From NCBI RefSeq assembly GCF_029218125.1, contig NZ_JARFXX010000005.1, forward strand, positions 124,001-188,000: a DNA stretch of 64,000 bases, in the 5' to 3' direction. Below, in pieces: positions 34,196 to 43,567 of the stretch. Under the pieces are notes generated by a model that ran no database searches, was not told where the DNA came from, and saw nothing but the letters and a program-made list of their open reading frames with translations. The stretch's first letter is position 1; each line of letters opens with the position of its first letter. This stretch comes from Oscillibacter faecalis_A (GTDB lineage: Bacteria; Bacillota; Clostridia; Oscillospirales; Oscillospiraceae). Position numbers and translations under genes: made by a program.

Positions 34196-34271
34196 GGTAC
34201 GCCGTGAGGGATTCGAACCCCCGGCCTTCTGGTCCGTAGCCAGACGCTCTATCCAGCTGAGCTAACGGCGC
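34195..34271 (-). tRNA. tRNA-Arg (anticodon ACG)
   Basis: 77 bp with encoded CCA. Acceptor GCGCCGT pairs with ACGGCGT (one G-T), D arm GCTCAGCTGGATAGAGC, anticodon stem TCTGG/CCAGA around loop CTACGGA (anticodon ACG, 34235-34237), and T arm GGGGGTTCGAATCCC. Only complete tRNA gene in the window. Its 3' half is the integration target of the array to its left. Confidence 0.95.
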
Positions 34272-34364
34272 ATACTGCTTTGCTCAAACAGCTTATTAAG
34301 AATAGCACATCCTTTTTGAAAATGCAAGCCTTTTTTTGAAATTTTATCACTTTTTTTGAGGGCC

Positions 34365-34393
34365 TTGTAATGCGGCGGCGATTTTGCTATAAT
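34365..34393 (+). promoter_or_regulatory. Promoter of the DivIVA-like gene
   Basis: TTGTAA (34365-34370), 17-bp spacer, TATAAT (34388-34393); 43 bp before the start codon. Confidence 0.7.
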
Positions 34394-34435
34394 CATTTCA
34401 TAAAACAGCGGAAAAACGCGGAAAGCGGTGCGGAT

Positions 34436-35026
34436 ATGGAACAAAACGCGATCAAGACAGTTGCCTTCGGCGGCTTTGACAAAGAAGATGTGGCCCGGTG
34501 TATTGAGAAGCTCTCGCAGGAGACCGAAGCGGTTCGGAGCGAGCGGGATGCCCTGCAGGAGCAGGCGGACCGGCTGACGCAGGAGGCGGAGACGCTGCGG
34601 GAGCAGGTACAGGCCTTAACGGCGGAGCGGGACCGGCTGGCGGAGGAGGCGGAGCGCCTGCGGCCGCTGGAGGCGGAGACCGCTCAATTAAAAAAAGAGC
34701 TGGAGACCCTGCGGCCGGACGCTGAGGCCCACGCCATGCTGCGGGGACAGGTAGGGGCCATTGAGTGCGAGGCCCGGCAGCGGGCAGCGGAGCTGGAGGA
34801 GCGCAGCGCAGAGAAAATGCGGAAGGCTACTGACCTGTTCCACCAGCAGTACCAGACACTGATGAGCACCTTTGAGACTGCCTCTGTTCACATGACGGCG
34901 GAGCTGCGGAAAATGGAGGTATCTCTGGCGCAGCTTCCCCGGACCATGGACCAGACCGGCGCGGAGCTGAACCAGTTGGCGGCGGTGCTGGATAAGGCTG
35001 CCCGTCAGGAAAGTGCGGAAAAGTAA
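34436..35026 (+). CDS. DivIVA-like coiled-coil protein
   Basis: 196 residues. The N-terminal TVAFGGFDKEDVARCIEKL resembles the membrane-binding start of DivIVA/GpsB proteins. Then a long Glu/Gln/Leu-rich coiled coil (about 25-105) and a second helical region (120-195) follow. No membrane helix. Such proteins act as scaffolds at division sites or curved membranes. It has its own promoter and terminator, so it is a single-gene unit between the tRNA and the V-ATPase operon. Confidence 0.7.
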   Translation: MEQNAIKTVAFGGFDKEDVARCIEKLSQETEAVRSERDALQEQADRLTQEAETLREQVQALTAERDRLAEEAERLRPLEAETAQLKKELETLRPDAEAHAMLRGQVGAIECEARQRAAELEERSAEKMRKATDLFHQQYQTLMSTFETASVHMTAELRKMEVSLAQLPRTMDQTGAELNQLAAVLDKAARQESAEK

Positions 35027-35034
35027 AGGAAATG

Positions 35035-35072
35035 AAAGAGCACAAAGAGGGAAACCTCTCTGTGCTCTTTTT
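35035..35072 (+). terminator. Terminator of the DivIVA-like gene
   Basis: AAAGAGCACAAAGAGG / CCTCTCTGTGCTCTTT stem followed by T residues. Confidence 0.85.
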
Positions 35073-35291
35073 ATTTCAATCATGTGTTTTTATGGAAAAA
35101 ACAGGCGAAAAACGCATAAAACCACAGTGCGGCAGCGGGGAGAAAAAGTGTTTTAAGAGAAGTCAACTCAAACAGTATCATACTACGGAAAAATGGAAAA
35201 AGTAAGATGAATCTGTTTGGGATTTTAGATGAAGGAAGGGGGGACTTCTTGTACAAAAGAGCGAAAGTGCCAAAATTCGGGAGGGACCCGC

Positions 35292-35320
35292 TTGTTTTCA
35301 CCGCGTTAAAATTTTATACT
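35292..35320 (+). promoter_or_regulatory. Likely promoter of the V-type ATPase operon
   Basis: TTGTTT at 35292-35297, 17-bp spacer, TATACT at 35315-35320. The region 35073-35451 otherwise has no convincing gene and would provide a ~130-nt leader. Confidence 0.5.
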
Positions 35321-35451
35321 GTGAGTAACCGGCAAAGAACGGCTCTCAATAAGCAAAAACACCGGGAACGCTTGCTGAAGGTGCCGGGAGGGAAGGAAAA
35401 CAGAGGCCGGTTTACGGTCATATACAGATGAAGGCGAAAGAAGGTGAGACA

Positions 35452-35766
35452 ATGTCCTTGGAAGCGATGAAACAGATCACAGCGGCGGAGCAGGCGGCGA
35501 AGGAGCGCCGCGCCGCGGCCGAAGCGGAGGCTCGCCGGCTGACCGCCGAGGCGGAAAAAGCCGGTCAGGCTTTGCTGCAAAAGACCCGCGCCGATGCGGA
35601 GGCACAGGGCAAGGCGGGACTTGCGGCGGCAGAGGAACGGGCGGCAGCCCGGGCCGCAGAGATCGCGCAGGCGGCGGAGCAGGAGAGCGCACGGCAGCGC
35701 AAACAGGCGGAGGCGCGTATGGACGCTGCCGCCGAGTTGATCGTAGAAAGGGTAGTGAAACGCTGA
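35452..35766 (+). CDS. V-type ATP synthase subunit H/G (peripheral stalk)
   Basis: 104 residues starting MSLEAMK, 6 bases after AAGGTGAG. The protein is one long Ala/Glu/Arg-rich helix, as for the G/H subunits that pair with subunit E in the peripheral stalk of archaeal-type (A/V) ATPases. First gene of a nine-gene operon; its stop is directly followed by the subunit I start (1 bp gap). Confidence 0.8.
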   Translation: MSLEAMKQITAAEQAAKERRAAAEAEARRLTAEAEKAGQALLQKTRADAEAQGKAGLAAAEERAAARAAEIAQAAEQESARQRKQAEARMDAAAELIVERVVKR

Positions 35767-35767
35767 G

Positions 35768-37696
35768 ATGGCCATTGTTAAAATGAAAAAGCTCCATGTG
35801 ATTGCAATGGCGGATCGCAGGGAGGCACTGCTGAAGGGCTTGCTGCATTTGGGCTGCGTGGAGATCAGTCAGCCGGAGGAAGTCTTGTCCGACCCGGAAT
35901 GGGCAGCGCTGTTCCGGCGGAGCGAGACACTGCTGACCCAGCGGAAGGCGGAGCTGACGGATGTGGACACGGCGCTGGCGGCCATCGGACAGTACGCGAA
36001 GCTGAAGAATGGCCTGTTCATCAAGCGGCACCCCATTACGGAGGCGGAATTTTTGGACGCCGGGGCGGCGGAGCGGGCCAAGGCGGCCTGCGAGGCTGTC
36101 CGGGAGCAACTGGGCATCTTGATGCGGGCCAAGACCGAGGAGGGACACATCACGTCCCAAATCGCGGCGCTGACGCCGTGGCGGGAGCTGGACCTGCCCT
36201 TAGAGCAGACCGGCACCGCCCATACGATTTTCCGCATGGGCGTCTGCCCCGGGCAGACGGCCACCGGCGCCCTCCGCACACAGATGGAGGCAGAGGGACT
36301 TGCAGCGGAGCTATATGAGATCGGCGCGGATAAGCTGCAAAAATATCTGCTGCTCATCGTCCACCGGGCGGATGAGGAGCGGACGCAGGAGCTGCTGCGG
36401 CCCTTCGGCTTCAGCGCGGTGCGCTTTTCGGGGCTGACCGGTACGGCGGCGGAGAATCTCCGCAGCTTGGAAGCGGAATTGGCGGCGTCCCGCAAGACGC
36501 AGAGCGACGCCGAGGCGGCCATTGCCGCCGGTGCGGAGAACCGGGACGCCCTGCGGGCCTATGCCGACCGGCTCCGGGCCGAGGCGGCCAAGGAGCGGTG
36601 CGCCGGGGATATCCTGACGGATGAAACGGTGCTGTTTTTCCAAGGCTGGGTCCCGGCGGAAAGGGAGAGCGCAGTGGGCGCGTTCCTGACGGAAAACGGC
36701 TGCGCGTGGGAGACACGGGACCCCACGGAGGAGGAAATTCCCGATGTGCCGGTACAACTGAAAAATAACTGGTTCACAAAGCCGCTGAACATGGTCACGG
36801 AGATGTACTCCCTGCCCCGGTATGACAATGTGGACCCCAACCCACTGATGGCGCCGTTCTTCATTTTCTTTTACGGTGTTATGATGGCGGATATGGGCTA
36901 CGGCCTTATCATGTTCCTTGCGGGGTTCCTTATTACAAAGAAGTATCACCCCAAGGGGACGATGGGGAACCTGTTCGGACTGATGACGCTCTGCGGCGTC
37001 AGCACTTTTATCATGGGCGCCCTCACCGGCGGCTTCTTCGGAGATTTTCTGACGCAGGCGGTAAAGCTCACCACCGGGCGGGACTTTACACTCCCCTCGG
37101 TCTTTACCCCACTGAATGACACGCTGATGATTTTGGTGGCGTCCATGGGCGTGGGCCTTATTCAGATCATCACCGGCATGGCCATCAGCTTTATCCGCAA
37201 ACTCCGGCGCGGACAGCTCATGGACGCCGTGTGGGAGGAGCTGACATGGTGGATCGTGTTTGCCGGAATCGGCCTTATGGCTGCGGGCGTTACAAACCTT
37301 GTGCTGTATCTTGGCATTGCGATGGTAATTTTGGGGCCGGTGCTGACCAACAAGGGCTTTGGAAAAATCACCGGCATTTTCGGCTCCCTTTATAATCATG
37401 TGACCGGGTATTTCGGAGACATCCTCTCCTATTCCCGTCTGATGGCCCTGATGCTGGCGGGCAGCGTCATCGCGCAGGTGTTCAACACGCTGGGCGCCAT
37501 TCCCGGCAACCTTATCGTGTTTGTACTCATTTCGCTGGCGGGCAACGCGCTGAACTTCGCGCTGAACCTGCTGGGGTGCTATGTGCATGATCTGCGGCTT
37601 CAGTGCCTGGAGTATTTCGGAAAATTCTACGAGGACGGCGGAAAGCCGTTCCGGCCCCTTGCGGCGGATACCAAATACGTTGACATTCAAAAGTAA
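35768..37696 (+). CDS. ntpI: V-type ATP synthase subunit I
   Basis: 642 residues. The N-terminal ~340 residues are cytoplasmic alpha/beta plus coiled coil, the rest contains seven to eight membrane helices. The family's conserved arginine is Arg557 in GDILSYSRLMALMLAG; it takes part in releasing the ion from the rotor ring. It also has MMADMGYGL and GGFFGDF motifs in the membrane domain. This is the stator half-channel of the rotary enzyme. Confidence 0.95.
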   Translation: MAIVKMKKLHVIAMADRREALLKGLLHLGCVEISQPEEVLSDPEWAALFRRSETLLTQRKAELTDVDTALAAIGQYAKLKNGLFIKRHPITEAEFLDAGAAERAKAACEAVREQLGILMRAKTEEGHITSQIAALTPWRELDLPLEQTGTAHTIFRMGVCPGQTATGALRTQMEAEGLAAELYEIGADKLQKYLLLIVHRADEERTQELLRPFGFSAVRFSGLTGTAAENLRSLEAELAASRKTQSDAEAAIAAGAENRDALRAYADRLRAEAAKERCAGDILTDETVLFFQGWVPAERESAVGAFLTENGCAWETRDPTEEEIPDVPVQLKNNWFTKPLNMVTEMYSLPRYDNVDPNPLMAPFFIFFYGVMMADMGYGLIMFLAGFLITKKYHPKGTMGNLFGLMTLCGVSTFIMGALTGGFFGDFLTQAVKLTTGRDFTLPSVFTPLNDTLMILVASMGVGLIQIITGMAISFIRKLRRGQLMDAVWEELTWWIVFAGIGLMAAGVTNLVLYLGIAMVILGPVLTNKGFGKITGIFGSLYNHVTGYFGDILSYSRLMALMLAGSVIAQVFNTLGAIPGNLIVFVLISLAGNALNFALNLLGCYVHDLRLQCLEYFGKFYEDGGKPFRPLAADTKYVDIQK

Positions 37697-37720
37697 AGAA
37701 ATATCGAGGAGGAAATTACA

Positions 37721-38248
37721 ATGACTGACATGACACAATATGTGGAAGCAATGCAGAATGTGGGCTGGCTGGGTACCATCGGCGGTCTGGCGCTGGCGCT
37801 GCTGGGCGCGGGCCTTGCGGCCGTGCTCTCCGGTATCGGCTCCGCCAAGGGCACCGGTATGGCCGGTGAGGCGGGCACGGGCCTTTTGTGCCAGGACCCC
37901 AGCAAGTTCGGCAAGGTCATGATTCTGCAGGTCATCCCCGGCACGCAGGGCCTGTACGGCCTTGTGGTGTGGTTCTTCGCCATCTTCCGCATGGGTCTGC
38001 TATCCGGCACGCTGCCCCAGCTCACCGTGGCGCAGGGAATGCAGTATTTTGTGGCGTGCCTCCCCATGGCGCTGGGCGGCCTGTTCTCCGCTATCGCGCA
38101 GGGCCGCGTGGCTGCCGGCTCCATCAACATTCTGGCCAAGAAGCCTGACGACTGGTCCAAGGGCATGGTGCTGTGCATCACCGTGGAGTTCTACGCCATT
38201 TTGTCCCTGCTGGCCTCCATGCTGATGATCATCAATATCAGCAAGTAA
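37721..38248 (+). CDS. ntpK: V-type ATP synthase subunit K (rotor ring)
   Basis: 175 residues in two tandem helical hairpins. The Na+-ligand pattern known from the Enterococcus hirae ring is present: PGTQGLYG in the first half (Leu/Thr/Gln/Tyr ligands), AIAQG, and the ion-binding Glu in VEFYAIL of the last helix. Only the second hairpin has the carboxylate, as expected for a duplicated V-type c subunit. This predicts Na+ translocation, subject to experiment. GAGGAGG lies upstream of the ATG. Confidence 0.93.
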   Translation: MTDMTQYVEAMQNVGWLGTIGGLALALLGAGLAAVLSGIGSAKGTGMAGEAGTGLLCQDPSKFGKVMILQVIPGTQGLYGLVVWFFAIFRMGLLSGTLPQLTVAQGMQYFVACLPMALGGLFSAIAQGRVAAGSINILAKKPDDWSKGMVLCITVEFYAILSLLASMLMIINISK

Positions 38249-38273
38249 GCCCCAATAGAAAGGGGATTCTGAC

Positions 38274-38858
38274 ATGAACGGAATTGATACCATTCTCCGG
38301 CGGCTGGACACCGACGCCAAGGCGGAGGCGGACGCCGTTTTGAAAAAGGCCCGGCAGGAGGCGGCAGACATCACCGCCCGCTATCAGGCGCAGGCGGCGC
38401 AGGAGGCTGCCCGGCTGGCCGCCCGGAACGAAAAGGCGGCGGAGGAGCGGGAGGAGCGCCTTGTCAGCGCCGCACAGATGGAAGGGCGCAAGACAATCCT
38501 TGCCGCAAAGCAGACGGTGATGGAGCAGGTTTATGACAAAGCGCTGGAAAAGCTGCTGAGCCTGCCCCGGACGCAGTATATCGAGGTGCTGGCGGCACTG
38601 CTGGCACAGGCGTCCCCCGAGGGCCGGGGCGAGGCCATCTTCTCCGCAGCCGACCGGGAAACGGCAGGACAGGCGGCGGTGGATGCCGCCAACGCCAAGA
38701 CCGGCGGTCATCTGATGATCTCCGCCGAAACGGCGCCGATTCGGGGCGGCTTCCTTCTGCGCCAGGGCAGTGTGGAGGTCAACTGCGCCTTTGAAACGCT
38801 GGTGCGGCTCCAGAAAACGGAAACGGCAGGGCTGGTAGCCCGGAAGCTGTTTGACTGA
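38274..38858 (+). CDS. ntpE: V-type ATP synthase subunit E
   Basis: 194 residues: long N-terminal helix rich in Ala/Glu/Lys, then a small mixed alpha/beta C-terminal domain. It forms the peripheral stalk with subunit H/G. ATG lies 8 bases after AAAGGGG. It ends 13 bp before the likely TTG start of subunit C. Confidence 0.88.
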   Translation: MNGIDTILRRLDTDAKAEADAVLKKARQEAADITARYQAQAAQEAARLAARNEKAAEEREERLVSAAQMEGRKTILAAKQTVMEQVYDKALEKLLSLPRTQYIEVLAALLAQASPEGRGEAIFSAADRETAGQAAVDAANAKTGGHLMISAETAPIRGGFLLRQGSVEVNCAFETLVRLQKTETAGLVARKLFD

Positions 38859-38871
38859 GGAGGGGGGAGCT

Positions 38872-39873
38872 TTGGCAAGAATCAAGGACACGGATTATCT
38901 GGCCATTTCCGCCCGCGTCCGGGCCATGGAGACAACGCTGATGACGCCGGAGCGCATGGAGCGGCTTTTGGAGGCCCGCAGCGAGGATGAGGTCACGCGG
39001 CTTTTGCAGGACTGCGGCTATCCGGCGCTGGACGCCGCCCGGCCGGAGCGCATGGACGCGGCGCTGTCCGAGGCCCGGGAGGCATTGCTGGCCGATTTGG
39101 GCGGCAGCGCGCCGGACGCCGGATTTATCGATATTTTCAAGCTGAAATATGATTACCATAACGCCAAGGCCGTTTTGAAGGCCGCTGCCGTGGGAACGGA
39201 CCCGGCGCGGATGTTTATGGACATGGGCCGCATTCCGGCATCGGAGCTGAAGAGCGCCATGGAGAGCAGCGAACTGGATACGCTGCCCGGTCTGCTGCCG
39301 GAGGCTGTGGCCGAGGCGAAGAACGTGCTGGACACCACCCGCGACCCGCAGTTAAGCGACATCACGCTGGACGGTTGGATGTACCGGGATATGGCCCGGA
39401 CAGCGGAGCGCACCGGCAGCGCGTTCCTCCGGGGCTACGTGGCGGCACAGATAGACGCCGCAAATTTACGCAGCCTGATTCGCACCCTGCGGATGGGGAA
39501 AAACGCAGGCTTCCTTGCGGGCGCGCTCCTTGAGGGCGGCGAAACGGAGCCGGCGGCGCTGCTGGCCGTGGCGGAAAACGGCGGCAGCGGCCTTGCGGAG
39601 CTGTACGCCCCCACACGGTTCGCCGCTGCGGCGGAGGCGGGCGCGGCGGCGCTGAAGGGCGGTACGCTGACGGAGTTTGAAAAGCAGTGCGATGACGCCG
39701 TGACGGAGTACCTCTCCGGCGCGCAGATGGTTCCCTTCGGGGAGGCGCCGCTGCTGGCCTATCTTGCGGCGCGGGAAACGGAGTACACCAATCTCCGCAT
39801 TGTACTCATGGGCCGCGCCGCCGGACTGGACGCGGACACCATCCGCTCCCGGCTGCGCCGCGGAATCGGTTAA
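38872..39873 (+). CDS. ntpC: V-type ATP synthase subunit C
   Basis: About 333 residues. I take the TTG at 38872 (LARIKDTDYL), 5 bases after GGAGGGGGGAG. An upstream in-frame TTG (38851) lies inside the previous gene. All-helical protein with three repeats of the DUF/ATP-synt_AC39 type, including YDYHNAKAVLK. It joins the rotor shaft to the ring. Confidence 0.9.
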   Translation: MARIKDTDYLAISARVRAMETTLMTPERMERLLEARSEDEVTRLLQDCGYPALDAARPERMDAALSEAREALLADLGGSAPDAGFIDIFKLKYDYHNAKAVLKAAAVGTDPARMFMDMGRIPASELKSAMESSELDTLPGLLPEAVAEAKNVLDTTRDPQLSDITLDGWMYRDMARTAERTGSAFLRGYVAAQIDAANLRSLIRTLRMGKNAGFLAGALLEGGETEPAALLAVAENGGSGLAELYAPTRFAAAAEAGAAALKGGTLTEFEKQCDDAVTEYLSGAQMVPFGEAPLLAYLAARETEYTNLRIVLMGRAAGLDADTIRSRLRRGIG

Positions 39874-39885
39874 GGAGGGAGACAC

Positions 39886-40203
39886 ATGGCAGCAGTATAT
39901 TCCATCGCCGTGGTAGGCGATTGGGAGTCCGTGATGGGCTTTCGGGCACTGGGACTGGACACCTATCCCGTCACCTCCGTGGAGGAGGCGCGGAAAACCG
40001 TCCACGAGCTTGCCAAAACGGACTGTGCGGTGATCTACCTCACCGAGACGCTGGCAAAGGATATGGCCGATGTGCTGGAGCGCTACAAGGATCAGCTTCG
40101 GCCTGCCATCATCCTCATTCCCGGACGGGAGGGCTCCTTTGGAATCGGCATGGCCAACATCCAGAGCGCCATTGAGCGCGCTGTGGGCGCGGACATTCTG
40201 TAA
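39886..40203 (+). CDS. ntpF: V-type ATP synthase subunit F
   Basis: 105 residues, Rossmann-like fold starting AVYSIAVVGDWESVMGFRALG and with the conserved C-terminal RAVGADIL. Start after TAAGGAGGGAG. It is a central-shaft regulator together with subunit D. A 193-bp gap with two GC-rich hairpins separates it from subunit A. Confidence 0.93.
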   Translation: MAAVYSIAVVGDWESVMGFRALGLDTYPVTSVEEARKTVHELAKTDCAVIYLTETLAKDMADVLERYKDQLRPAIILIPGREGSFGIGMANIQSAIERAVGADIL

Positions 40204-40396
40204 GAAATGAAAGAGGGGATTGCCCCCCACTTTAAATTTTCCCACTGGTGAGCTCCGTTCACTGGTGTGTGCGTCATGGGGCGCACGGGCCGTGGTGCTT
40301 TTACCGCGCACAGATTGCGGCAAAAAGATTTCAACGGCGGGGGAAAGCAACCCTATTTATCCCTTCTGTAAATTTGAAGAAAGAAGGTTATCGAAT

Positions 40397-42169
40397 TTGA
40401 GCGGCAGAGTTGTAAAGGTATCCGGGCCGCTGGTGGTGGCTACCGGACTGGCGGACGCCAATATGTCCGATGTGGTCCGTGTCGGCCCCCAGCGCCTGAT
40501 CGGCGAAATTTTGACCATGAAGGGCGACACCGCCAATATTCAGGTCTATGAGGAGACCTCCGGCCTTGGCCCCGGCGCCGTGGTGGAGACCACCGGCGCA
40601 CCTATGAGCGTGGAGCTTGGCCCCGGCATGATCGAGGGCATTTATGACGGTATCCAGCGCCCGCTGGAAAAGATCGTGGAAAAGGTGGGCGCGTGTATCA
40701 CCCGCGGCGTGGAAGTCCCCGCCGTGGACCACGAGAAGAAGTGGGAGTTCAACGCGGTGGCCAAGGTGGGCGATCAGGTCATCGGCGGTGACATCCTGGG
40801 CACGGTCCAGGAGACGGCCGTTGTGCTCCATAAGATCATGGTGCCGCCCACCATGCGCGGCACCATCACCTCCATCCAGAGCGGCTCGTTCAACGTGACG
40901 GAGACCATCGCCACGCTGAAAACGGAGGACGGAAAGGAAGTCCCCCTGACCATGCTCCAGAAGTGGCCCGTCCGTGTGGGGCGGCCCTATATGAAGAAAT
41001 ATCCCCCCAAGCGGCCGCTGTGCTCCGGCCAGCGAATCATCGACACCATGTTCCCCATTGCCAAGGGCGGCACGGCGGCAGTCCCCGGCCCCTTCGGCTC
41101 CGGCAAGACCGTGGTGCAGCACCAATTGGCCAAGTGGGCGGATGTGGATATCGTGGTCTACATCGGCTGCGGCGAGCGCGGCAACGAGATGACGGACGTT
41201 CTGCGGGAGTTCCCGGAGCTGAAGGACCCCCGCACTGGCGAAAGCCTGATGAAGCGGACAGTGCTCATTGCCAACACCTCCGATATGCCCGTGGCCGCCC
41301 GGGAGGCCTCTGTGTACACCGGCATCACCATCGCGGAGTATTTCCGGGACATGGGCTATGATGTGGCGGTCATTGCCGACTCCACCTCCCGCTGGGCTGA
41401 GGCTCTGCGTGAGATGTCCGGCCGGCTGGAGGAGATGCCCGGCGAGGAGGGCTATCCCGCGTATCTGGCCTCCCGTCTGGCTCAGTTCTACGAGCGGGCC
41501 GGCAGCGTGGAGTGCATCGGCTCCGACGAGCGCCGGGGCAGCCTGACGGCGGTGGGCGCCGTGTCCCCTCCCGGCGGCGACCTGTCTGAGCCGGTTTCTC
41601 AGGCCACCATGCGAATCGTCAAGGTGTTCTGGGCGCTGGATTCCTCCCTTGCCTATAAGCGGCATTTCCCGGCCATCAACTGGCTGAATTCCTATTCTCT
41701 GTATCTTGACTCCCTGAAGCCGTGGTTCGATGAAAACCTCGGTCCCGACTTCATGCAGGACCGCACAAAGGCCATGGGTATTTTGCAGAGCGAGGCCAGC
41801 CTGAACGAGATCGTGCAGCTGGTAGGTAAGGACGCGCTGGGCGCCGCCGATCAGTTGACGCTGGAGGTGGCCCGGATGGTTCGGGAGGACTTCCTGCAGC
41901 AAAACGCCTTTATGGACGTGGACAGCTTTTCCGATTATAAGCGGCAGAAAGAGCTGCTGGCTATGATTTTAAGCTATGATTCCCTGTGCCGGGACGCTAT
42001 CGCCAAGGGCGCGAATGTAACGGAGCTGTTCCAGATTCCTGCCCGTGAGCAGATCGGCCGGGCCAAGAGCGTGCCTGCCGACCAGTATGAGACGGTCTAC
42101 GCGCAGCTTCGCGCCGACATGGAGCGGCAGATCGCCGACATCGCGGCCAAAGGAGGGGACGAGGAATGA
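40397..42169 (+). CDS. ntpA: V-type ATP synthase catalytic subunit A
   Basis: 590 residues, the usual length, if translation begins at the TTG at 40397 (LSGRVVKVSGPLVVATG), 9 bases after AGAAGG. No ATG fits. The P-loop is GPFGSGKT with Lys237; the A-subunit-specific non-homologous region lies at about 110-190. Further motifs are GCGERGNEM and ADSTSRWAEALREMSGR. It hydrolyses or makes ATP. Its stop overlaps the start of subunit B. Confidence 0.96.
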   Translation: MSGRVVKVSGPLVVATGLADANMSDVVRVGPQRLIGEILTMKGDTANIQVYEETSGLGPGAVVETTGAPMSVELGPGMIEGIYDGIQRPLEKIVEKVGACITRGVEVPAVDHEKKWEFNAVAKVGDQVIGGDILGTVQETAVVLHKIMVPPTMRGTITSIQSGSFNVTETIATLKTEDGKEVPLTMLQKWPVRVGRPYMKKYPPKRPLCSGQRIIDTMFPIAKGGTAAVPGPFGSGKTVVQHQLAKWADVDIVVYIGCGERGNEMTDVLREFPELKDPRTGESLMKRTVLIANTSDMPVAAREASVYTGITIAEYFRDMGYDVAVIADSTSRWAEALREMSGRLEEMPGEEGYPAYLASRLAQFYERAGSVECIGSDERRGSLTAVGAVSPPGGDLSEPVSQATMRIVKVFWALDSSLAYKRHFPAINWLNSYSLYLDSLKPWFDENLGPDFMQDRTKAMGILQSEASLNEIVQLVGKDALGAADQLTLEVARMVREDFLQQNAFMDVDSFSDYKRQKELLAMILSYDSLCRDAIAKGANVTELFQIPAREQIGRAKSVPADQYETVYAQLRADMERQIADIAAKGGDEE

Positions 42170-43554
42170 TTCGGGAATATAAAACAGTCGAGGAGATCAG
42201 CGGCCCCTTGATGATGGTCCGCATGGTGGAAAATGTCACCTATGACGAGTTGGTGGAGATCGAACTGCATGACGGCTCCGTCCGCCGGGGCAAGGTGCTG
42301 GAGGTCAACGGCGACGCGGCGGTGGTACAGCTTTTCGAGTCCGCTGCCGGCATCAACCTTGCGGACGCCAAGGTGCGCTTTCTGGGCCATCCCTTGCAGT
42401 TAGGCGTGTCCGCCGATATGCTGGGCCGCGTGTTCAACGGCATGGGCCAGCCCATTGACGGGGGCCCGGACATTCTCCCGGAGGAATACCGGGATATCAA
42501 CGGCCTTCCCATGAACCCCGCCGCCCGGGATTATCCCAACGAGTTTATCCAGACCGGCGTTTCCACCATTGACGGTCTGAACACGCTGGTGCGGGGCCAG
42601 AAGCTCCCCATTTTCTCAGGCTCTGGCCTGCCCCATGCCAATCTGGCGGCGCAGATCGCCCGTCAGGCCAAGGTGCTGGGGGACGAGGATTCCAACTTCG
42701 CCGTGGTGTTCGCCGCCATCGGCATCACGTTTGAGGAATCTGAGTTCTTTGTCAGCGAGTTCAAGCGCACCGGCGCTATTGACCGTACCGTGCTATTCAG
42801 CAACCTTGCCAATGACCCCGCCGTGGAGCGTATCTCCACCCCCCGTATGGCCCTGACCGCCGCGGAGTATCTGGCCTTTGAAAAGGGAATGCAGGTGCTG
42901 GTCATCATGACGGATATTACCAACTACGCCGAGGCGCTCCGTGAGGTCTCCGCCGCCAAGAAGGAGGTCCCCGGTCGCCGCGGCTTCCCCGGCTACCTGT
43001 ATACCGACCTGGCTACGCTCTACGAGCGGGCGGGCCGCCGGCTGGGAAATCCCGGCTCTATCACTCTCATCCCCATTTTGACCATGCCGGAGGACGATAA
43101 GACCCACCCCATCCCTGACCTGACGGGCTATATCACCGAGGGGCAGATCATTTTAAGCCGCGCTCTGTACCGGCAGGGCATTCACCCGCCGGTGGACGTG
43201 CTGCCCTCGCTGTCCCGTCTGAAGGATAAGGGCATCGGCGAGGGCAAGACCCGGGAGGACCACGCGGGCACCATGAACCAGCTCTTTGCGGCTTACGCCA
43301 CCGGCAAGGACAATAAGGAGCTCATGAGCATTCTGGGCGAGGCGGCCCTGACGCCTACGGACCTGCTGTACGCCAAGTTTGCCGATGAATTTGAAAAGCG
43401 CTATGTCAATCAGGGCTATGAGGAGAACCGCTCCATTGAGGAAACGCTGAATCTGGGCTGGGAGCTTTTGAGCATCCTGCCGAAAAGCGAGCTCAAGCGC
43501 ATCAAGCCGGAGCTGATCGAAAAATACTGGCCGAAAAAGGACGAGCAGAAATAA
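42166..43554 (+). CDS. ntpB: V-type ATP synthase subunit B
   Basis: 462 residues. Non-catalytic partner of A: no P-loop (the equivalent region reads FSGSGLPHANLAAQIA), and it retains the ARG-finger region MTDITNYAEALREVS. Starts with ATG overlapping the stop of A (ATGA). Forms the A3B3 head. Confidence 0.96.
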   Translation: MIREYKTVEEISGPLMMVRMVENVTYDELVEIELHDGSVRRGKVLEVNGDAAVVQLFESAAGINLADAKVRFLGHPLQLGVSADMLGRVFNGMGQPIDGGPDILPEEYRDINGLPMNPAARDYPNEFIQTGVSTIDGLNTLVRGQKLPIFSGSGLPHANLAAQIARQAKVLGDEDSNFAVVFAAIGITFEESEFFVSEFKRTGAIDRTVLFSNLANDPAVERISTPRMALTAAEYLAFEKGMQVLVIMTDITNYAEALREVSAAKKEVPGRRGFPGYLYTDLATLYERAGRRLGNPGSITLIPILTMPEDDKTHPIPDLTGYITEGQIILSRALYRQGIHPPVDVLPSLSRLKDKGIGEGKTREDHAGTMNQLFAAYATGKDNKELMSILGEAALTPTDLLYAKFADEFEKRYVNQGYEENRSIEETLNLGWELLSILPKSELKRIKPELIEKYWPKKDEQK

Positions 43555-43567
43555 GGAGGGGTGAGCC

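Larger units (their letters stand above)
29561..34239. mobile_element. Integrative unit E3 (4.7 kb): VanZ-like and peptidase-E-like cargo, integrase 4
   Basis: Starts after the tRNA-Arg half at 29560 and ends within the intact tRNA-Arg gene, whose 3' half it supplies. Same module order as E2. Confidence 0.8.

Noticed and set aside
35207..35431. 74-codon frame ahead of the V-ATPase operon
   Set aside because: Overlaps the likely promoter, lacks family features, and has atypical codon use.
40388..41902. 504-codon minus-strand frame opposite V-ATPase subunit A
   Set aside because: Composition artefact of high GC; subunit A is certain.
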